Shown one piece after another: positions 26,186-37,807 of a DNA stretch of 64,000 nt. Both the position numbers and the translations under genes were made by a program. The stretch comes from Panulirus ornatus (Eukaryota > Arthropoda > Malacostraca > Decapoda > Palinuridae), in contig NC_092287.1 of assembly GCF_036320965.1 (NCBI RefSeq), positions 698,825-762,824 on the forward strand, written 5' to 3'. The notes beneath the pieces were generated by a model, which was given only the letters and a program-made list of their open reading frames with translations, made no database searches and had not been told where the DNA came from. The first letter of the stretch is position 1, and each line of letters opens with the position of its first letter.

Positions 26186-27393
26186 TCAGTCATCGATTTA
26201 TTTGAATCAACGGGAATTTTCATGTGTTGTCTCCGATGTAAGAAAAATGTTACCAATGTTTTTGATCGAATGAAAATTCCCAAAAACAAATGTGAAATGA
26301 AGAGTTAATATATCAGGCAGGTGACCAGACACGCGTCATGCGTTATCATCTATTGTCGAGTGATCCTGAACCACTGCGAGCACTACATGTGGAGACCCTG
26401 ATCCACTGTATTTCTCTACCCTAGAAATATTTTCCTCTTCGTTATTTCGTACATGAATGTTGTGTGTAATTTTTGGTACAAATTTTCTGCTTCATCAGAC
26501 GGAAAGGAGACTTTCTCTCCTGCCCAGCCTCAGGGCTTTCCTCCCCAGTGGATCCGTAGTTCATTGTGTGAGGGACAACAGGAGCAGGTGGGGGGGGGCG
26601 CGTTCCTCATAACCCCAGTGTCTGGGTACACCACGTCCATCAGTGTGCCTCACAAGCAGACCAATATGCTCACTGGAAAACATTGATAAAGATTTGTCTT
26701 GCGCATGATACATGTCCAGATGGTTGTGAACTCAGTGTGGTCATTCGCGGCGCTTAACAAAAGACAAAGTTATCATGGAACCTCCGACTTCATGGCTTTC
26801 CTTTGCATGAAGCGATAATTCTCAGATGTTTATATCATTACGAATATTTACACATGTTACTGTAGCTTATATCTGAGATGATGATGATATCTGTACGTAA
26901 GTCTCCACGAATCTTTCAAACTCAGCCCTACAGGAAACTGATTCCTCCGGTGATGATGTTGTCATAATAATCTGTAACTCAGTGTATTCTATTTTTGGTC
27001 ATAAAATCTTAGATATGCGTCTCTGAAAAAAAATCCTTAGCGTTCAGTGACGCGAATACATGATGGAACCCAGCTCGCTACCCTAGGGTGTCCCAATCTG
27101 ACCTTCTCCAAGGTTACCGAGACAAGGACAGTCCTTGGTGTTAGTGTTGTACAGTGAAGGATACATACAACAGCCAGAGACAGCGGGACAACCAAGCAAT
27201 TGTGGAAATTAGATGTCTAAACTTCCACATGAATTAGAAATTATATGAGAGAAAGAGACTAAGAAATGAGATAATCATAGTTTTTGAACAAGAAGTAAGG
27301 TTGTAAGAGTAAGGCCACATCATGGAGACAAGCGCCCCACCATGGCGCGAAGCAAGAAACAGATCGTAAGATATATCATATATCTTCCTCACG
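26186..27393. other. Unique sequence, nothing recognised
   Basis: No gene, RNA or repeat recognised. A G-run lies at 26590-26597. Confidence 0.5.
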
Positions 27394-27433
27394 ACCTAAC
27401 CTAACCTAACCTAACCTAATCTAACCTAACCTA
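27394..27433 (-). repeat. Interstitial arthropod telomeric repeat (TTAGG on the minus strand), about 8 units
   Basis: CCTAA repeated about eight times with one T variant (CTAAT). TTAGG is the canonical telomere repeat of most arthropods. It is flanked on both sides by unrelated unique sequence, so it is interstitial and not a chromosome end. Confidence 0.9.
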
Positions 27434-28740
27434 CTTACCCTCTGGTGTTCTATCTCTTACTCGGTCGTTACGTAAGTTTAGGATCGTAATGTACATCTCC
27501 GTCCTCAGTGTCGTAATAACCGCCTCACTACAGCTGCTGGCAGACAAGGATGGTTAGTTAACTTGGCTGGTTGGTTATGTGAACTGTTATACCAATCAAC
27601 TGTCAAGGTTGTTAAGATAGTCAGCATCAAGTTATAACCAACAGCTGAAAAATCATTAAACACCTCCTGATGATGATGACGTAGCTGTACATACATGATC
27701 CCTGAGGTCATGGGTAACTGAAACTATGGAAAAGTAAAGTAATCACGGAAGATTGAAAGTAGGGATTCGGGATGTCATGAGGAAAGACTATTTCGTGAGT
27801 TGTAGTGAAGACTTAGTGACGATGGCATGAAGCCTTGGTGACTGATAAGACCTACCAAGTCAGTGACATTAAATATATCTTCATATAACCTAACATCAAC
27901 TTCCTGATGGTCCGTGTGCCACCTTGTCTCTGGGTCGTGCCTCACTGCAGTCATATGTTGACCTCCTTTCCTTCAGACCTGCAGGAAAAATGTGGAATGT
28001 CGACATTGTACATTCTTTATGATTTACTGGGACAAGCAAGCGCACGACAACTTTGCTTCCTTCTTTCAGACGTTCATATCAAAGAACGTTTGAAGTAAAG
28101 AATGCTTTTGACTTGAAAATTAGGAATCTTTGATTTTGATTTTTATTACGTAAAATTTCTGGCTGGTATGATGATTTACCGAGCTTCCTCAGTTGTCGTG
28201 TTGTGATAACCCTGGGTCTGTTGTTGTCTGAGGCTCACAACCATACTCATATTGTAACTAATGTAACATGTACAATATAATTCATCCATGGATAAGACAT
28301 TACTTACAGTTTTTCTGTATAAGTTAATATATTGAAGATTATTCTTTGATAAGTGAATATATAGACATCACATATAGTGAAGGCCATGTAAACACGTATT
28401 TGTAAGCAGAAATGTGTGTGTCCCATGATGTATTGTCATGTTGATGTTATCTGTTGACTAACATTCTTATCAGCATCATCACCAGGGGATAGTTTGTCTC
28501 TCGTCTTCGTAAACAAATTTAATGGAAATAATTCTAGACTATAACACGTCTCTGTGGTAGATACATGAAGCACTTAACACTCTCAGTACAGCAGTTACGC
28601 AGGAGCCGGAGATAATACGTGTTGCTCATTAACGACTGAAGCGCACCACAAGTGCAGAGTGGGGTCGTTCGTGGTAAGCCTGAGCCCATCATTATTTACA
28701 TGTGAGTTGTACCCCAGATACCGTGAGCCTCTGGCGAGGT
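27434..28740. other. Unique sequence, nothing recognised
   Basis: AT-rich sequence without recognised genes or repeats. Confidence 0.5.
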
Positions 28741-28796
28741 CTTGTGGTTGGGTCCCCATCTCTGGGGTCTTGTGGTTGGGTCCCCATCTCTGGGTC
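28741..28796. repeat. 28-bp tandem duplication
   Basis: CTTGTGGTTGGGTCCCCATC at 28741 and 28769. Confidence 0.92.
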
Positions 28797-29317
28797 TGGT
28801 TAAGGACAGACAATTAATGGTGGATACAACATGAACCTGGGTATGTGTAACTGGTCGACCAAATTCCAGAATTATGATACTTCCAACACGTGTCCAAAGT
28901 TTGTTTACTGTTTCATTTGAAAACGAAATGGCTATTAGAAAATTTAAAATCATCACTGGAATGCCCATTTTGCCTCGCAAAAAGAAATCAAACACGATAA
29001 ACAATATAATCCAAGGAAACAGCAAGAGTATTATAAATATTTCTGCTCAGTAACGGAGAGGACTCACACTGTTATGTTATAATTAATTAATATGTGTTGT
29101 AATTAAGACCAAATGGTCCATGAAATTCTCATTTGGTGCAACATTATTTGGTTTGTTCCAGAACGAAATGCAAGCAATAAGATGCTATAAATCCTGTTAA
29201 GGTCAATTTAAGGTGAACGTGTATGTGGTGAGGACTCATAGTCCTGTGTATAAGTGTGCCATACTTTATTGGTTTACACAGCAGTGATGTGTGTACAATA
29301 CACGGGCGACCTGAATG

Positions 29318-29555
<238 letters not shown>

Positions 29556-29639
29556 TGCAAGAGGTCACAGTAGTGCGCGTGATCTACTATATGCATATAA
29601 TCACGAGGAAATTGTAACACGATAAGTTTCCAGCCTGGC

Positions 29640-30715
29640 AATTTCTACACCAAGAACTTCGACGTGTCCGGCAAATGTTAATTAGCAATGGATATGCAAA
29701 TAATGAATTTGATACCACTGTGAACAACATGCTAGAGCAACATCTCGTGGCAAACAGACAACATCAAAGTGACACCATCAAAATTTACTACAGAAACACA
29801 TATACAACATATTAAAAGGAGGAGATAGTTGTGCAAGATGAAATGGCCAGAAACTGCACGACAATTGATGAAGACAAGGATATCAGTCTGATTATATACT
29901 ACAGCACTGGAAGTCTGAATCGTACCGGTGTGGTCAGTGGGTACCGATGTAATATTGAGGACTGTCAGCTCCACCACATAAACTACACTGAGCCGCCGCC
30001 TCTCGCTCCACTTACAAGGTGGAATCAAACATCATCATGAACAAAAGCGGGGAACGTGTTCCAGTGATCGGAGGAGACTACAGATATTAGAAGCCATTCA
30101 CATTAGAGGGAAAGCACCTGTCATCAACATCCAGACAAACGCGACCACGCCATACAGCTCTGTGATGGCCCGCCAATAAGCACGTAGACCTGACGCCGTT
30201 TCAGGACAGGAGGAACACGTCACTGACCCGCCACAAGCTACCGTGTCCAGCATTTCAGGACAGGAGGAATGCGTCACGGACCAACTCGGTCCTAGGTTAC
30301 GAAGGTCAGAGAGAACCAGACCATCCCGACCTCAACCCTATACCAGGACAATAACAGTCTCGCTTGGCCAAACAGTAGAATTAGTGATGGACTGTCTGTA
30401 TTCCTACCTCGTTTGATATTGTTCTTCTGTTTCCTCAACTGTAAGTTTTTCTATATTTTTGTTTCCATATTTTGTATCCAGGTTGTAACTCATACTACCC
30501 TTCATGATATTGTTAATTTGTATCGCTTGTGGTGTTTTCCTCTACTTTTATGTGCCATACTGTTTTTTGTTTAGTGTGTTTCTTATATGTATTCTGCTTG
30601 CGTTTTACATTTCATATTCAAGTTTTGTGACGCAGTTTTTTCTCTTTTTTGTAGATTCCTGATGATGCCTCTATGAAGGCGATAACTTGATAGAAATAAG
30701 ATTGATGATTTTGGA
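29640..30715 (+). mobile_element. Penelope-like retroelement (PLE), 3' part with degraded GIY-YIG endonuclease region
   Basis: From about 29650 the plus strand reads LHQELRRVRQMLISNGYA, then IKIYYRNTYTTY, then after a frameshift MARNCTTIDEDKDISLIIYY and GYRCNIEDCQLHHINYTE. This order is that of the C-terminal part of Penelope-like elements, leading into the GIY-YIG nuclease (the YIG position reads YTE here). Most of the nuclease is missing. The terminal motif LQILEAIHIRGKAPVINIQ (from about 30080) marks the normal end of the ORF. The 3' UTR holds a 54-bp duplication around AGGACAGGAGGAACACGTCA (30200-30290). The segment TGATGATGCCTCTATGAAGG near 30660 resembles typical PLE terminal sequence. 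A second copy of 30148-30530 lies inverted at 47572-47965. Confidence 0.75.
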
Positions 30716-30820
30716 CAATGGTGTCTGAGCATCCACCTAATGGTAGAATGATATTGAGAAAATTAGAGAACATAAGACGATTAATAAATTTGACAAAAAT
30801 AATAACAATCATTATTGATT

Positions 30821-31018
<198 letters not shown>

Positions 31019-32379
31019 AGATGTCAAAGAAAGAGAGAAAGACATACAGACAGACAGACATAGACATAACCAGACGTTCTCAGACAGCCAGAGAGCCACC
31101 AGTTCTCCACTATAGTGACACACACATACCATTATAATGACACACATATAACATTATAATGACACACACACCATTATATATGAAATCTTACGTGTGAGTG
31201 TTACCACCATATCTCTGACACTGGAGAACATGATGAAACACCATGACATCCCATGGAAGATCATGAGACAAAGTCTTAGTGTTAAGAACTTCTTTAAGGC
31301 AACGTGAGCGTCCTTCCCCCTCACCAGCCCAGCCAGCAGGATATCCTGCTGAGTCCTTCCAGACCCACGAAGTACCTGCTGGAATCCATGTGGTCTTTAC
31401 CGCACGAACAAATGCATTTCGCTTAACTACTTCTTATTATTATGCAAGTCTCGTGCAGAGGCTCACGCCCACACCTGTGTTTGTTAGCGGCTTTGTAATA
31501 GTTATGTAAAGGGAGTAAATTCTTCCAGCACAAGGTACTCATTAAGGAAACCTCTTGTGGCGAGACAACGTAAACCCAATGTTGTATTCCAGAGGTAGTG
31601 AAAATTGTTGCCAAACCAGGTCAGGTTCATATAATGAGAGCAGTGAATACTGATAGCATTGTGAATATTAAGATGTTACACACAAACTCTTTGGACACAG
31701 AAAAGTGATACAGTGGCCTGTCTTTGGAAAAACTCTGGATTTCTGTGTATCTTGATTATGATGGCATTGTTCCATATGATTTACTGCTTAGCACTAAGGC
31801 TAAGATAACTTCCTTCCTGTTGTTACTATCAATGGTTTACGTCATATAATAACCACGTAAAGTTACGATTAGTCAAACAGGAAGGTACAGGAAGCTGCTG
31901 CACACAAGGTGATAGTCATCCTACTTCTTGAGTGTGTTTCCAACCATCACTTTATAAAGAAATAAAGTGTTTAAAATTATCACACTAACCTGACACCAGA
32001 CCATGACCGTCTGGAGAGAGATGAAGGTTACCACCGTCTGTCTACCTTGGTGCACATAGTGGACCTGGAAGACAGTGCCACTCTGGAAGAGAGATAACTG
32101 TAGCTGGCAACAGCCAACACATACGAGACGAATATTATTAACTAACGGGGAAAACAAAACTGCAGGGGTCTGGGTGCGAGACAGACATGGGAGGCAATAT
32201 TGTACCTAAACTGTCACCTGAGTAACAACCTTAGGAGAACCGTAGGGAAGACAAGCTGTCTGCTGGCAAGTATGAGAGGTTAGCTAGAGATGGTCACCAT
32301 TCCAGGACCTTTTGGCTCCAGCAAAACATGGTGCTCAGCACAGTGCTTTCCCTCTAACACTGTGGGTTAAATACATATT
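31019..32379. other. Unique sequence with a small ACACA-rich patch
   Basis: A short degenerate repeat, CACACATAxCATTATAATGA, lies at 31118-31175. No gene recognised. Confidence 0.5.
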
Positions 32380-32880
32380 TACTAGAGTAGCGCCAGGGAA
32401 AATAAAACCTGGACAACACATCCACATCCAGAGTTATGATAATCATAAATCATATAAACAAGAGATCCACACGAGGAGAAACGGCCACGACCAGTCAGTA
32501 TATATTCCGACATCTTCCAGAGATTCAAAAATTACACATAGTCACAGCCATGATGATACCTGTCCTGACTTACTCACCTAGACCAATGTTCCTCACCTCC
32601 GCACCAAGCATGTTGATGTTACAGAGGATACAAGGTAAGGCTCTACGTTTGGTCACAAATGAAAAATATCTCTCTACTGAAAACACGATTAAAGATGAAA
32701 CCAGTCGGCTGGTTCATAAGTAAGAGAAGCAATCCAAAAAGTATGGCAGACACTAGAACACAACGACGGTACAAAGTACAGACCATCCAGGAACACTTGT
32801 GGTTCCCTGGAGGGCTGGGAGCACCAGGGAGAATCCAGTCATCCACTGCAGTACACAGTGAGCAATGTTTAGCTTACGTC
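32380..32880 (+). mobile_element. Degenerate Jockey-like LINE, end of the reverse-transcriptase ORF
   Basis: The plus strand reads RHLPEIQKLHIVTAMMIPVL, then TYSPRPMFLTSAPSMLMLQR and IQGKALRLVTNEKY, followed by ETSRLVHK. This matches the thumb region of Jockey-clade reverse transcriptases: K..LY..LI.P.L.Y, then LQ..QN.ALR. A frame change leads to a KVWQTLEHND-like segment near 32740. The catalytic region upstream is missing or unrecognisable, so this is a 5'-truncated, decayed copy. Confidence 0.6.
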
Positions 32881-32997
32881 TGCCGGGTCTATAAACATCA
32901 GACACCAGAAAACACGTTTCCAGGTAATCAGTCACATCCGTCAAAAGATCTTACACCTTACAACTGTACACACTTCAGTCTTCTCTCTCATTTCAAA

Positions 32998-33522
32998 CTA
33001 TCCCTTCCACTGCCCCACATCCTCTCTCTTTCCTCTAACCACCTTATCAAAAAAGAAAGGTGAGGGATGGGGGGGATGTCCTTTGTACTGTTGCACCTCT
33101 GCTGTTGAAGTCTCGTCTCTTACCGTGCGTGATGCATCACTGTTATCTGCTGACTTGTACTCGCTTCCCTCATGTTGTCCTATGAGAGAAATGGCCACCT
33201 TGTGTGGCACAGACATCCAATACTCCGATGAAGTCGTCGATCATGTCATATTGTGAAGGTTATGACTCTTTCCTCCGTCCTCTGTTCCTCTCCAACTTGC
33301 CATCAATCTCTTACCCTCATGTCGAGAAGGCTGTTGCCGTCGCTGTCTATTACCTGGATGTTCTCTGAGCTCAGCTGGAGGACATGGGACCCCTCCTAGA
33401 GGGGAAGCCTCGCCCTGGACCACTCGTCGAGCCTGAGCCAATTTGAGGAAAACTCTCAAGAAGTCTGACTCTAGGGCGCTCTGTTGCCTGATTTCATTTA
33501 TCATTTTCTGTAACTGTTATTG
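32998..33522 (-). pseudogene. Candidate broken coding relic with one in-frame stop, family unknown
   Basis: Two minus-strand open pieces (33522-33241 and 33240-32998) share one reading frame and are separated only by a TGA at 33243-33241. The first reads LQKMINEIRQQSALESDFLR and is Arg/Gln-rich and hydrophilic. The second reads SVPHKVAISLIGQHEGSEYK and ends Lys/Arg-rich. Composition is protein-like and free of simple repeats. It may be a transposon gag-like segment near the Jockey relic, or chance. I do not recognise the family. Confidence 0.25.
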
Positions 33523-34136
<614 letters not shown>

Positions 34137-34738
34137 GTGTTCATTCAGGTGATAACAACCCGCCATATTCATGATGTAATCTGGCTTCGCTGTAGCGAGA
34201 AAGACATCAAAGCCAGACTCAACAGTTGCCAAACAGTAATATACATTTCATGACGTGGGGACAAAAATTCACTCAAGAGTAATCAAGAATCAAGGAAAGA
34301 TAAAATCGTCTCTTTCATTATAACAAAAAGAAAAACTGAGACAAAAGAATCTGTTTAAAATGTTTGTATAAAAATGTTTTGTTATATTCTGTGATTTCGT
34401 TATCGTTGTACGATCTTCGTTTATAATATTCATATCTCAGGATTACGTGGAAGTGAAAGATAAAACTGAATGATGTCTTGCAATCAAACATTTCTAAATG
34501 TCGAAATGTTTATCATTACTGTGGGTACCCTGCTGTGTCTGTGTGTACAAATATCATACGACATGAATCATTGCTGGGCATAGTTACGTGAGCAAGTGAA
34601 GTATGTTGTTAAGGAAGAGAATATGACCTCTCCACCCACCCGCAGTAATGACCACCTCTCGTATTGACATGTCTGAATAGATCGTGGCAGTGAGTCAACG
34701 GTGGATCATTTCTATGTATCTCTCAACTGAAAATTTAT
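34137..34738. other. AT-rich unique sequence, nothing recognised
   Basis: No long open frames or repeats. Confidence 0.5.
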
Positions 34739-35095
34739 GTTGGTACACATCAGAGGAGAGCGAGTGTATGTGGCTAGTGTTGCTCATCGTATGTTGGTAC
34801 ACATCAGAGGAGAGCGAGTGTATGTGGCTAGTGTTGCTCATCGTATGTTGGTACACATCAGAGGAGAGCGAGCGTATGTGGCTAGTGTTGCTCATCGTAT
34901 GTTGGTACACATCAGAGGAGAGCGAGTGTTATGTGGCTAGTGTTGCTCATCGTATGTTGGTACACATCAGAGGAGAGCGAGTGTATGTGGCTAGTGTTGC
35001 TCATCGTATGTTGGTACACATCAGAGGAGAGCGAGTGTATGTGGCTAGTGTTGCTCATCGTATGTTGGTACACATCAGAGGAGAGCGAGTGTATG
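34739..35095. repeat. 54-bp minisatellite, 6 full copies plus a partial one
   Basis: GTTGGTACACATCAGAGGAG recurs at 34739, 34793, 34847, 34901, 34956, 35010 and 35064. One unit is 55 bp, from a T insertion near 34929. That breaks the otherwise open 18-residue translated repeat and argues against coding. Confidence 0.96.
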
Positions 35096-35154
35096 CGCCT
35101 AGATATTACCATATGATCGAGATCAAATTCACTAAACCCATGCAACAACTAAGT

Positions 35155-35253
35155 TTAGATACAATAGAGACACCTCTTGGTAAAACGTACTTCAGCCTGT
35201 CCTTCACGACATTCATGATAGATTTTCTCCTCGCACATCTTCCATAATGTCTC
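35155..35253 (-). CDS. Candidate Cys-rich terminal exon, unrecognised
   Basis: On the minus strand a good acceptor (ATTTTCTTTTGTGGTGCTTG then TCAG) at 35254 precedes 32 codons and a stop. They read ETLWKMCEEKIYHEC, then REGQAEVRFTKRCLYCI. The pattern is C-x7-C followed by C-x2-C, with charged residues between, as in the last exon of a small disulfide-rich secreted protein or a zinc-binding domain. The frame stays open a little way upstream of the acceptor (CGACQ), giving one more C-x2-C. No partner exon was found and no family is recognised. The short length makes chance a real possibility. Confidence 0.25.
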   Translation of the reverse strand, partial: ETLWKMCEEKIYHECREGQAEVRFTKRCLYCI

Positions 35254-35642
35254 CTGACAAGCACCACAAAAGAAAATGTTGATACAGCGAAGACCTTAGC
35301 ACTATGTAGCCTCGAGACTTCGTAATTGAAAAACTTCCCCAATTATACTCGCAAGAATTTTTGACACGAGTCCTTAAGGACATGCGTATTCAGGTTTATT
35401 TTTAAGAGGTGAGGGAATATTGCTGTGTGTGCATAGACACTGGAGGAGCGACTTTATATTTGTCTCGTCTGTAGCGATGTGTTGGTGGGAGGTAGGTAGA
35501 CGTGGGAACAAGTTAAGGGTCCTGGGTGACCACACTTATGATTTGTTCTTGGTTGTTTACCTTATGACGTACAATCATAACTACTGCGTTACTCTGGCAG
35601 GACTGGAACTCTGCTTCCTCTTGAGAGGGAGCTACGAGGTGG

Positions 35643-35850
35643 CTGGGCGGGCGTGTGTGTGACGGGGAGGTGGGTGGGCGGACGTGTGTGTGACGGGGAG
35701 GTGGGTGGGCGGGCGTGTGTGTGACAGGGAGGTGGGTGAGCGGGCGTGTGCGTGACGGGGAGGTGGGTGGGTGGGCGTGTGTGTGACGGGGAGGTGGGTG
35801 GGCGGGCGTGTGTGTGATGGGGAGTTGGGTGGGCGGGCGTGGGTGTGACA
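35643..35850. repeat. 31-bp G-rich minisatellite, about 6.5 copies
   Basis: GTGTGTGACGGGGAGGTGGG recurs every 31 bp. The plus strand is strongly G-rich with several GGGG runs per unit pair. Confidence 0.95.
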
Positions 35851-35887
35851 CCGTCATACAACAGGAACCTGAGAAACTCCAATTTAG

Positions 35888-36271
35888 AGAACTAATGTTG
35901 TCATCAGGGAGAGGAGGATATCAATAATATCAATCATGTCAGAAATATTTGATACATTGGGCCGGATTGGAAGGGTTAAAGTTGAGGAAGTGATCGAGTT
36001 TACTAGGGAAAATACTTTTGTCTGAACTCGGTCAAGAAGGAGACTAGAGGAAGACATCCCCGACGTGTGTGTGAGCAAGACTCCAGACAGCTACGGATTA
36101 TCCTACTCCACTGTTGAGTTGAAATACATTGTGGAACTGAACACGATCCCGTCTGTACCCGAGGAAGATTTAGCCAATTCACAGATGCTTCCAGGGAAGA
36201 GCACAGGCTTGATGAAGGCCAAGTGTATTGCTGGAATCGAAGGGAAGAAGAGGAGAACCTCTAAGAATTAA
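35888..36271 (+). pseudogene. Candidate coding relic with one in-frame TGA, family unknown
   Basis: The plus strand is open from 35888 to the stop at 36271 except for a single TGA at 36023. It reads SEIFDTLGRIGRVKVEEVIE before the stop. After it come RSRRRLEEDIPDVCVSKTPD and LKYIVELNTIPSVPEEDLAN, ending in a basic tail, KKRRTSKN. The composition is balanced and protein-like. Downstream, 36310-36410 in another frame gives RELTLTRLR, which faintly resembles LINE RNase H tails, so the whole may be a decayed retroelement. I cannot assign a function. Confidence 0.28.
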
Positions 36272-36599
36272 CAACGTCAGATGGAACTGGAGGAGGAGAT
36301 ATTAGGGGGTAACTGGGTTTAGGAAGCGCGAGCTTACTCTGACTAGATTACGTCCTCCTGTCTTAGGCATCTTCCACAACTCCGAAATTAGAAAGGCAGA
36401 CCAACTGATACAAAAATCTCTCAAATATGTATTTAGGATTTTTTTTAAACTAGCAATACACCTAATGATAGGGGGGAAAACGAAAGATTTGTAGAAAATG
36501 ATCTGCACATGTTAAGAAAATCTTCAACTGCTAGAACATGAAGATATGGCCCTTGTGTGTGTTGGCGTCTGACCTCTGACCTGACTCGTATGTCAGATC

Positions 36600-36665
36600 G
36601 TCCGTCACGCCATCATATTCAAAGGTCTTATGTCATGCTCAAGGATCCTACCGTCGTGCTCAGCT
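36600..36665 (+). repeat. Dispersed locus of the 21-bp repeat family, about 2-3 units
   Basis: CACGCCATCATATTCAAAGG is followed by TCTTATGTCATGCTCAAGG and ATCCTACCGTCGTGCTCAG, diverged copies of the 21-bp unit. Upstream, 36565-36590 carries TGACCTCTGACCTGA, resembling the core seen at the other loci. Confidence 0.7.
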
Positions 36666-36988
36666 GGCTACTCCTAGTCCACGACCTCTTGTCTGTACTG
36701 ACTAATTATTCCCATAATGTAGTCAGCTGTGAGTCAGTCGTTCAGGCAAAAATCCTTGGTCATGTTTTATGCTGCGTCTGCTGGAACAAATCATGGATGA
36801 GCCAATTACAGAGTACATGCAGCTAAACAAAGAGATTCAATCCTCTAAGTAATCCATTACTTTAATTCCCTTGCCTAACTTCTTGCTCAGCTATGTGCTT
36901 AAGCTGATTGAAGAAACAAGTTACTTACAAATGAAATGCAACACAATTGAACTCAAGATCACTGTGCAAGAAAACTTTAAAAAAAACA

Positions 36989-37085
36989 CCCAGCAAGTTC
37001 TAACATCAACTCCAACATGATCAATACACTCAGCAAGTTTTAACATCAACTCCAACTATGATAATAACACTCAGCAAGTTCTATC
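36989..37085. repeat. About 40-bp tandem repeat, 2.4 copies
   Basis: CAGCAAGTTCTAACATCAAC at 36991, 37031 and 37072 with small length differences. Confidence 0.9.
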
Positions 37086-37271
37086 AACTCCTCTGACGAC
37101 TCGTTATTTGATTTTCAGTATCAACAGAAGACAAAATGTTCTAGTCCTCACTGGAGTGCAATCCAGAGATAAATAACTTCCAGGAAGGAGAACAAAGCGT
37201 TGGATGTAACTGAAAATATTCCAGGATGAACTAGTCTTGTGGGAGAAGTGATCTGTGAGGCCAGACAGGTA

Positions 37272-37273
<2 letters not shown>

Positions 37274-37310
<37 letters not shown>
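37274..37310. repeat. (CT)n microsatellite
   Basis: About 18 CT dinucleotides. Confidence 0.96.
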
Positions 37311-37314
<4 letters not shown>

Positions 37315-37763
37315 GACGCCTCTGCAGAAACCGTTTGCCTGGACGGGAGACACATCGGTGTGGCAGAAGTAACCAGCTGCAGCAGCACAGGAAGGAAGGA
37401 AGTTGGTCTGAGAGAAGCAGTGAAGTTGACGAGTGAGAACAAGATCATGAGACGTGACCTTCTCGTGGACAAGAAGACAAACAAACCATGTATGTCTCCG
37501 TCCATCACAATGTCTTCTAAAGTTGTCAACAAACGAATGAGTAAGAAGTTCAACTTCTGATTACCTGGACGGGCCTCTGCTTACCTCTATCTTACTCTCT
37601 TTCTCTCTTTATAACTTTATTTCCTGAAAACGTTTCAACTACCGTTGGAAAATTAGTGGCAGGAAATGGAAGCTTTGAATAGATACATCACAACCCAGCT
37701 GTTTATAGAACGTGCGTGACTCAGACCGTCAGGTTATGGTACAACAGCCAGCCTTCAGGCATC

Positions 37764-37765
<2 letters not shown>

Positions 37766-37804
<39 letters not shown>
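37766..37804. repeat. (GT)n microsatellite
   Basis: About 19 GT dinucleotides. Confidence 0.96.

Positions 37805-37807
<3 letters not shown>

Noticed and set aside
27394..27433. Chromosome end
   Set aside because: The telomeric units are few and flanked by unique sequence on both sides.
34684..35247. 187-codon frame with an 18-residue repeat
   Set aside because: Derived from the 54-bp minisatellite. One unit has a 1-bp insertion that changes frame, so the array is not maintained as coding.
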